From: Actinomycetota bacterium
GTDB taxonomy: Bacteria > Actinomycetota > Acidimicrobiia > Acidimicrobiales > CADCSY01
DNA: 9,283 bases
Direction: 5' to 3'
Assembly (NCBI GenBank): GCA_016178435.1
Contig: JACOTK010000311.1
Location: 1-9,283, forward strand
Below are positions 1-4,232 of this stretch, one piece after another. How positions within the stretch are numbered: position 1 is the first letter of the stretch; each line of letters begins with the position of its first letter. A model generated the notes under the pieces. The model worked only from the letters and a program-made list of their open reading frames with translations. It searched no databases and had not been told where the DNA came from. The translations under genes and the position numbers were made by a program.

Positions 1-1
1 G

Positions 2-235
2 CCACTTTGGATCGGCGGCATGTTGGAGACGGGCATCGGCAAGGAGGTGGTGGTGGCGTTCGCGGCGCTGGCCGGAGCGACGCTCCCCGGTGACCTGCCA
101 TCGAGCGCGCGTTGGTACGCGAACGATCTCACGACGCCATGGGAGATGGACGCCGACGGCACGATGGCGGTCCGGCCCGCAGGTCCGATGCTTTCCGGCT
201 CAACTCCGGGCCCACCAGGGACAGGCACAACATGA
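2..235 (+). CDS. menC: menC-like o-succinylbenzoate synthase, 3' end only
   Basis: This is the C-terminal 77 residues of an enolase-superfamily protein; the 5' part lies outside the window. The frame is open from base 2. It begins with PLWIGGMLETGIGK, followed by a hydrophobic helix, then TLPGDLPSSARWYANDL. The GGMLE(S/T)GIG block followed by LPGD and an S-x-R-[WY] stretch is the typical end of the barrel domain of o-succinylbenzoate synthases (menaquinone biosynthesis) and the related N-succinylamino acid racemases. The catalytic lysines and metal ligands are upstream and not visible, so racemase and synthase cannot be told apart. The last 20 or so residues are Pro/Gly-rich and do not look like the usual ending. 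The TGA stop overlaps the next start as ATGA, suggesting translational coupling. Confidence 0.75.
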   Translation, partial: PLWIGGMLETGIGKEVVVAFAALAGATLPGDLPSSARWYANDLTTPWEMDADGTMAVRPAGPMLSGSTPGPPGTGTT

Positions 236-918
236 CCGGGGGGGCGTCGCCCGGGGAGAGCTGGGCAATCGAGCGGGTGAGGGGCGCCGCAGCCTCGTTT
301 CACGGCCGTGTGGAGGCTGAACCCGCCGTCAGGTCGGTCTCGTTCTACGCGATCACCCAGGCCGCTCTCGTCCTGGGAAGCGCTCAACCTGTGACCGATG
401 TCGATGTGGCGGCCCTCGATCGACAGGGCGTCGAGCTCGTCCGTCGGCGGAGTGGCGGGGGGGCCGTGCTGCTGATGCCCGACGAGGTCGTCTGGGTCGA
501 CGTGGTGGTGCCGCGTGGCGATCGACTGTGGTGCGACGACGTCGGGCATGCCTTCCACTGGCTTGGCGAGGTCTGGATCGACGCCCTTGGCGGGCTGGGC
601 TTTCAGGGCGTCTCGCACGAAGGCCCACTTGTCTGTTCACCATGGTCTCGGCGCATCTGCTTTGCAGGGGTCGGCGCCGGCGAGGTGCTGGTCGAGGGGC
701 GAAAGGTGGTGGGCATCTCCCAGCGGCGCGGGCGCATTGCCGCCCGCTTTCAGTGTGCGGTGCTTCGCTGCTGGGACCCCGAGGTGCTTGTCGGACTCAT
801 GGCCATGAACGAGCACGAGCGGGAGGAGGCCCTGATGGGCCTCCGGGAAGTCGCCGCCGGCATCGACGCCACCGCGGACGAGATCGAAATGGCGTTGATC
901 GCCTCACTGCCGAGGTAG
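232..918 (+). CDS. lipoate/biotin protein ligase family protein (LplA/LipM-like)
   Basis: The protein has 228 residues. RRRSGGGAVL at residues 71-80 matches the RRxSGGGAV lipoyl-AMP binding loop of LplA-type ligases. GRKVVGISQRR at 156-166 holds the lysine (K158) that contacts the acyl-adenylate in this family, in a GRKxxGxxQ context. The family transfers lipoate or octanoate to E2 and GcvH domains; which donor is used here cannot be read from sequence. I chose the ATG at 232 because it overlaps the upstream stop as ATGA and leaves an N-terminus of normal size. The frame stays open back to 112, but that extension would lie inside the menC-like gene. The gene converges on lgt with a 35-bp gap (919-953) in which I see no convincing terminator hairpin. 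The catalytic core is clear; the C-terminal part is less conserved. Confidence 0.8.
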   Translation: MTGGASPGESWAIERVRGAAASFHGRVEAEPAVRSVSFYAITQAALVLGSAQPVTDVDVAALDRQGVELVRRRSGGGAVLLMPDEVVWVDVVVPRGDRLWCDDVGHAFHWLGEVWIDALGGLGFQGVSHEGPLVCSPWSRRICFAGVGAGEVLVEGRKVVGISQRRGRIAARFQCAVLRCWDPEVLVGLMAMNEHEREEALMGLREVAAGIDATADEIEMALIASLPR

Positions 919-953
919 TGCAGCATCACCTTTCATGGACAATGGACCTATTC

Positions 954-1835
954 TCAACAGCGGTGAATCGCCCCGCCGGACGAGGTGTGCTTCCCCGGGT
1001 GGGAGTCGGATTCGGCAGCGCCGCCCTCGATGGGCTCCACGGGCCCATGCCAACGGGTTGCCAGGAGCACGAGACACGCAGCGATCACGCCGAGCGCCGT
1101 CCACTGGCTGCCGCTGAGCCCTGAACCATGGGTGAGATCCAAGCGAAAGAAGCCCTCGACGAAGCGGGCGAGTCCGTAGCCAACGCCGAAGACCAGGGTG
1201 AGCCGGCCCACTCGATGCGGACTGGCCGCTGTCCGCCGGCGCAGCGTGACCAGCACGCCGAAGAGCACCGCCGTCGCGACCAGGTCGTAGAGGGCCGTTT
1301 GGTGAACGCCTTGGCCAACCGGAGCCAGGCAAGGCGAGCCGGTGGGGCCGTCCGGGCATGCGTAACCGAGCACGAAGTTGGTGGGCTTGCCGAGATGATC
1401 GGCAATGATCAGGTCGCCGATCCGGCCCACGGAGATGCCGAGTGCCAGCCCCGGAACGATGGCGTCGGTCAGCGCGAGAAATGAGAGCCCTTCACGACGC
1501 ACCCGCGGCAGGCAGATGAGCACGGCCCCGGTGATGCCTCCCAGGAGCGAGAGCCCTCCCTCCCACACCTGGAGCACGCGCAGCGGATTGTCCGCATAGA
1601 GGTTGAGGTGGCCCACGACAAAGGAAATGCGGGCACCGACGATCGCGCCGAGCACCGCACGGGTCATCAGTGAGTAGAGCCAATCCATGGTCAGCCCGAG
1701 TCTTTCGGCCGCCGGACGAATGATCTGCATGCCCACGTAGATGCCGACGGCCGTCATGATCCCGTGAGCCGAGATCGCCAGCGGTCCGATCCCGATCAGG
1801 AGTAACGGGTTGTAACGCAACAAGGCGGTCAACAT
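954..1835 (-). CDS. lgt: prolipoprotein diacylglyceryl transferase, divergent
   Basis: This 293-residue polytopic membrane protein would transfer diacylglycerol from phosphatidylglycerol to the lipobox cysteine of prolipoproteins. Lgt landmarks appear in order: HGIMTAVGI near residue 24, WEGGLSLLGG at 91-100, the signature GRIGDLIIADHLG at 137-149, VHQTALYDL at 177-185, and ARFVEGFFRLD at 223-233. Compared with E. coli Lgt, R143 and G154 of the signature are kept (R138, G149), and R239 probably corresponds to R224. N146 is Asp (D141), E151 is Asp (D146), Y26 aligns with Thr, and H103 with Leu. The last 25 or so residues are hydrophilic. The ATG at 1835 (minus strand) is preceded by a strong ribosome binding site; the frame runs open to 2060, but that part is low-complexity and covers the mraZ control region. 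The gene is divergent from mraZ. Confidence 0.9.
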   Translation of the reverse strand: MLTALLRYNPLLLIGIGPLAISAHGIMTAVGIYVGMQIIRPAAERLGLTMDWLYSLMTRAVLGAIVGARISFVVGHLNLYADNPLRVLQVWEGGLSLLGGITGAVLICLPRVRREGLSFLALTDAIVPGLALGISVGRIGDLIIADHLGKPTNFVLGYACPDGPTGSPCLAPVGQGVHQTALYDLVATAVLFGVLVTLRRRTAASPHRVGRLTLVFGVGYGLARFVEGFFRLDLTHGSGLSGSQWTALGVIAACLVLLATRWHGPVEPIEGGAAESDSHPGKHTSSGGAIHRC

Positions 1836-1841
1836 CTCAGG

Positions 1842-1848
1842 CTCCCTC
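1842..1848 (-). promoter_or_regulatory. ribosome binding site of lgt
   Basis: Read on the minus strand, this is GAGGGAG, ending 6 bases before the ATG at 1835-1833. It fixes the lgt start, because the longer open frame has no comparable site at its first codon. Confidence 0.75.
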
Positions 1849-1950
1849 GACGGTTCAGCGCCGGTGGCGCGTGCTGTTTCCGTGTCCAGGGTAATTCGTT
1901 GCGTAGTGGATTTCGTCCTGCTGAAAAGGGCACAGCGGGGCGCTGCTGGT

Positions 1951-1971
1951 GGGCAGTGGGGGGAGGGAGGG
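1951..1971 (+). other. G-quadruplex-type G tract
   Basis: Four runs of at least three G (1951-1953, 1958-1963, 1965-1967, 1969-1971) are separated by CAGT, A and A. This satisfies the canonical four-run, short-loop quadruplex pattern. The G-rich strand is the coding strand for mraZ and the template strand for lgt. It sits just upstream of the MraZ-type boxes in the shared lgt/mraZ control region. Folding in the cell is inference. In a GC-rich genome, G runs are common, but four in 21 bases with one-base loops is a tight example. Confidence 0.5.
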
Positions 1972-1974
1972 CAA

Positions 1975-2043
1975 AAAGTGGTGGTCAAGTGGTTGTAATG
2001 TGGTGGAAAGGGGTTTAGAGTGGTGGCAGGTGGAGGAAAGGGG
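1975..2043 (+). promoter_or_regulatory. probable MraZ operator: seven helically phased AAAGTGG-like boxes
   Basis: Seven 7-bp boxes lie in direct orientation: AAAGTGG (1975), CAAGTGG (1986), AATGTGG (1997), AAAGGGG (2007), AGAGTGG (2017), CAGGTGG (2027) and AAAGGGG (2037). Start-to-start distances are 11, 11, 10, 10, 10 and 10, so all boxes face about the same side of the helix. Known MraZ operators just upstream of mraZ are short direct repeats at 10-bp spacing: TGGGN repeats in E. coli and AAAGTG[GT] boxes in Mollicutes. The match in motif, spacing and position supports autoregulation of the cluster by MraZ. The last box ends 50 bp before the mraZ start. I could not identify a trustworthy -10/-35 pair for either mraZ or lgt in the 258-bp region. 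Confidence 0.75.
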
Positions 2044-2093
2044 AGACCTTTGGAGTTCACCTGCCAACTGCCGAGAAGCGAGAGCGATTACAC

Positions 2094-2534
2094 GTGGAGC
2101 AGGCGTTCGTAGGGGAGTTCGAGCACTCCCTCGACCTGAAGGGTCGGGTGATCCTCCCGGCCAAGTTCCGCGACCGCCTGGAGCACGGGGGGTATCTCAC
2201 GAAGGTGCTCGACGGCTGCTTGGCCATCTACACACCCGAGGAGTTCAAGGTCAGGACCGACGAGATGCTGGAGATCGCACGCAGGGGGCAACTGGAGCGG
2301 AACATCGCAAGGACCTTCTCGGCCGGTACCGCCGAGGTCCTTCCCGACAGGCAGGGCCGCATCGCGATTCCGCCGACGTTGCGCAACTTCGCCCGCCTGG
2401 AGCGCGATCTGAAGATCATAGGGGCGATCAATCGCATCGAGATCTGGAACCTCGATCAGTGGACGGCGGTCAACCTCGCAGCCGAGGAGGGCATGAGAAG
2501 CCCCGTGCCCGGACTCGAAGCGGTGGGAATCTGA
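2094..2534 (+). CDS. mraZ: transcriptional regulator MraZ
   Basis: The 146-residue product has the usual MraZ length and two tandem AbrB-like MraZ domains. Each carries the DxxxR motif: DLKGR at residues 14-18 followed by VILPAKFR, and DRQGR at 85-89 followed by IAIPPTLR. MraZ proteins form rings that bind the direct repeats upstream of their own gene and control the dcw cluster; the seven-box array ending 50 bp upstream is the natural target. The start is GTG at 2094. The only plausible Shine-Dalgarno is GAGAG at 2080-2084, which is weak. The start gives the expected short lead-in before F-x-G-x-[FY]-EH. Six residues precede that block, slightly more than usual. The gene is first in the cluster and is separated from rsmH by a 148-bp structured spacer. 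Confidence 0.95.
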   Translation: MEQAFVGEFEHSLDLKGRVILPAKFRDRLEHGGYLTKVLDGCLAIYTPEEFKVRTDEMLEIARRGQLERNIARTFSAGTAEVLPDRQGRIAIPPTLRNFARLERDLKIIGAINRIEIWNLDQWTAVNLAAEEGMRSPVPGLEAVGI

Positions 2535-2541
2535 CATGGCA

Positions 2542-2657
2542 CGCGCAGCAACAGCCCTCCGAACGACAAGGCGGACAGCCCCTTCCGCCCGCTTCCGTCT
2601 TGGCCACGCGGGGAGAAATCCCGCGGGCCGTGCCGATCGGAGGGCTGTTGGTGCGCG
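2542..2657 (+). ncRNA. mraW-type structured RNA between mraZ and rsmH
   Basis: A long outer stem encloses two hairpins. The outer arms are 2542-2562 and 2637-2657; 20 of 21 positions pair, with one G-G mismatch (2548 against 2651). Inner hairpin 1 pairs GGCGGA (2570-2575) with TCCGCC (2584-2589) over an 8-base loop. Inner hairpin 2 pairs GGCC (2602-2605) with GGCC (2626-2629) and CGCGGG (2607-2612) with CCCGCG (2620-2625), with A2606 bulged and the loop GAGAAAT. An mraW RNA motif upstream of mraW (rsmH) genes in Actinobacteria is established knowledge from comparative genomics; its ligand or function is not known to me. Position, phylum and a multi-stem layout fit, but I have not compared it with the covariance model. 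It lies 15 bases upstream of the rsmH ribosome binding site, so a cis-regulatory role is likely. Confidence 0.75.
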
Positions 2658-2670
2658 GCGTCATCTCGCT

Positions 2671-2676
2671 GAGGAG
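2671..2676 (+). promoter_or_regulatory. ribosome binding site of rsmH
   Basis: GAGGAG lies 6 bases before the ATG at 2683 and begins 14 bases after the end of the structured RNA. It decides the rsmH start: the in-frame ATG at 2536 has no such site and would translate the RNA element. Confidence 0.85.
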
Positions 2677-2682
2677 CGGCCC

Positions 2683-3663
2683 ATGACCTCGAACGATTCC
2701 GGTCCGACGCCATTTCTCCATCTGCCGGTGATGGAGGCCGAGGTGGTCGAGCTGTTCGGCCCCGTCCCTGCCGGCGTCATTGTCGACGCCACGGTCGGGG
2801 GAGGCGGTCATGCACACGCAGTTCTGGCCGCCCTGCCCCATGTTCGCCTCGTTGGTCTCGACCAGGATCCCGCTGCCGTCGATGCCGCCCGTGAGCGCCT
2901 GGAGGTGTTCGGCGACCGGGCGATGGTCGTCCAGGCGCGCTTCGATCACCTGGTGCCCGTCATGTCCTCCCTCGGCATCGAGGAGCTGAGCGGCGTGCTG
3001 TTCGACCTCGGGGTCAGCTCGCATCAGTTCGATCGACCCGAACGCGGATTCAGCTATCGCTTCGACGCCCCCCTGGACATGCGCATGGATCCCGCCTCCA
3101 CCACCACTGCGGCGGATCTGGTGAACAACCTCGACGAGAGCGATTTGTCCGATCTCCTCGTCACCTTCGGTGACGAACGGTTTGCAGCCCGCATCGCCAG
3201 GGCGATCGTCTCGGCTCGACCCGTTCTCACAACCATCCAGCTTGCCGAGACCGTCCGCAGCGCCATCCCCGCTCCGGCCCGACGTCGCGGGGGTCACCCC
3301 GCGAAGCGCACCTTTCAGGCCTTGCGCCTTGTCGTCAATGACGAGCTCGGGGTGCTTCCGGTCGCGATCGAGGCTGCCCTTTCCTCGTTGACGGTGGGGG
3401 GGCGCTGCGTCGTCCTCTCTTACCACTCAGGGGAGGACCGCATCGTCAAGGCAGGGTTTCGTCGCGCAGCGACCGGGGGGTGCACGTGTCCCGATCGCCT
3501 TCCGTGCGTCTGTGGTGCAACGCCGTCGGTTCGGCTTCTCAAGCAGGGGTCGAGGAAGCCCACAGGGGCTGAGGTGAGCGCCAATCCCCGAGCCGAATCG
3601 GCGCGCCTTCGTGCAGTCGAGAAGATCGCCGGCGTCTCCGTACGCGGTCCGGGAGGCCGATGA
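2683..3663 (+). CDS. rsmH: 16S rRNA (cytosine(1402)-N(4))-methyltransferase RsmH (MraW)
   Basis: The 326-residue product is of normal family length. It methylates N4 of C1402 in 16S rRNA using S-adenosylmethionine. The start HLPVMEAEVV is typical, followed by the SAM motif VDATVGGGGH (residues 34-43), VGLDQDP (57-63), and the catalytic-region FDLGVSSHQFD (107-117) with ERGFSYRFDAPLDMRMD. Then come the helical insert and RTFQALRLVVNDEL (209-222). YHSGEDRIVK (247-256) has Gly where many homologues have Leu. Four cysteines at 267, 269, 275 and 277 form the usual C-terminal Cys cluster. The start at 2683 is set by the strong GAGGAG site; the 49 extra in-frame codons back to 2536 are Arg/Ala-rich and overlap the structured RNA. 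The stop overlaps the ftsL start as ATGA. Confidence 0.97.
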   Translation: MTSNDSGPTPFLHLPVMEAEVVELFGPVPAGVIVDATVGGGGHAHAVLAALPHVRLVGLDQDPAAVDAARERLEVFGDRAMVVQARFDHLVPVMSSLGIEELSGVLFDLGVSSHQFDRPERGFSYRFDAPLDMRMDPASTTTAADLVNNLDESDLSDLLVTFGDERFAARIARAIVSARPVLTTIQLAETVRSAIPAPARRRGGHPAKRTFQALRLVVNDELGVLPVAIEAALSSLTVGGRCVVLSYHSGEDRIVKAGFRRAATGGCTCPDRLPCVCGATPSVRLLKQGSRKPTGAEVSANPRAESARLRAVEKIAGVSVRGPGGR

Positions 3664-4193
3664 TGAGCCCGCAGGCGGCATCTGCCCCCATCGGCCGTCG
3701 ACCCGGCCGAGTCGACGGCGGGGAAGCCCGCCCCCGACGCGAGCACCAGCGCGACCAACACGGGGTGCAGCGTCCGCGGCTCCGCGTGGTCGACGACTCC
3801 AATCTGAGGCTCGCTGCCCGACGCAAGCGTGTCCGGTTCCTCGGGGTGGTTGCGGCAGTCGTCGTGGTGGCGTCGCTGTTCGGCCTCGCGGCGTTCCAAG
3901 CGGTGTTGGTGCAGGGACAGGTTCGGGTGGATACCTTGGCGAATCAGATGGCCGAGGAGCAGGCGCACTATCAGCAGCTTCGTCGCGAGGTCGCCGAGCT
4001 CGAGTCGCCCCAGCGGGTGGTGGACGAGGCCGTGGGGCGCCTTGGAATGGTCAAGCCTGATCGGGTTGAGTACCTCACCCCGCCGGAGGGGGCAACATCC
4101 ATCGGCGATCGTCACCCCTCGGTGTCCGATGACACCTCACACGGGGAGCGTCCGTGGGCGTCGGTCAAGCCCTTTCTGGGCGCCGGTTCGTGA
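3660..4193 (+). CDS. ftsL: FtsL-like septum formation protein
   Basis: This 177-residue bitopic membrane protein is assigned by position (between rsmH and ftsI) and architecture more than by sequence, because FtsL is poorly conserved. Residues 1-58 are a basic, hydrophilic cytoplasmic tail. Residues 59-84 are one hydrophobic segment with a run of valines and alanines. Residues 85-117 form a likely coiled coil with hydrophobic residues at heptad spacing. This is followed by SPQRVVDEAVGRLGMVKPDRVEYL, which resembles the end of FtsL/DivIC proteins (xxAxxxLGMxxP). In the family, FtsL joins FtsB and FtsQ and activates FtsW and FtsI at the septum. The ATG at 3660 overlaps the rsmH stop as ATGA; a second ATG at 3663 is equally possible. 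The C-terminal 35 residues are unstructured and hydrophilic. Confidence 0.8.
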   Translation: MMSPQAASAPIGRRPGRVDGGEARPRREHQRDQHGVQRPRLRVVDDSNLRLAARRKRVRFLGVVAAVVVVASLFGLAAFQAVLVQGQVRVDTLANQMAEEQAHYQQLRREVAELESPQRVVDEAVGRLGMVKPDRVEYLTPPEGATSIGDRHPSVSDDTSHGERPWASVKPFLGAGS

Positions 4194-4232
4194 GCGCGGT
4201 CCTTCCACCGCCCCATCGACCACCGAACCGAC

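Noticed and set aside
238..244. Seven-G run just after the ATG at 232, as a phase-variation tract
   Set aside because: Seven G is short for a switch, such runs are common in this GC-rich sequence, and nothing suggests the ligase-family gene is a surface or contingency gene.
919..953. Terminator between the convergent ligase-family gene and lgt
   Set aside because: Only an imperfect short pairing near 912-929 is visible, with no T run; it is not enough to call.
1850..1950. Sigma-factor promoters for lgt and mraZ
   Set aside because: Several TANNNT-like hexamers occur (for example TAATTC near 1891), but none has a convincing -35 partner at proper spacing.
1836..2060. In-frame upstream extension of lgt on the minus strand to 2060
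   Set aside because: The extra 75 residues are low-complexity Pro/Thr/His-rich, the reverse of the repeated operator boxes, and the GAGGGAG site supports the start at 1835.
2536..2682. In-frame ATG at 2536 extending rsmH by 49 codons
   Set aside because: It has no ribosome binding site, its product is an Arg/Ala-rich stretch unlike RsmH proteins, and it covers the structured RNA. The GAGGAG site before 2683 gives the family's normal N-terminus.
2470..3426. Long open frame on the minus strand opposite rsmH (and similar ones opposite murE, ftsI and mraY)
   Set aside because: These are antisense shadows produced by high third-position GC in the real genes; the translations resemble no family I know.
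4191..4232. Readthrough fusion of ftsL and ftsI, which lie in the same frame with one TGA between them
   Set aside because: FtsL's C-terminus is outside the membrane and FtsI's N-terminus is inside, so a fusion would put the transpeptidase on the wrong side. The shared frame is probably chance.
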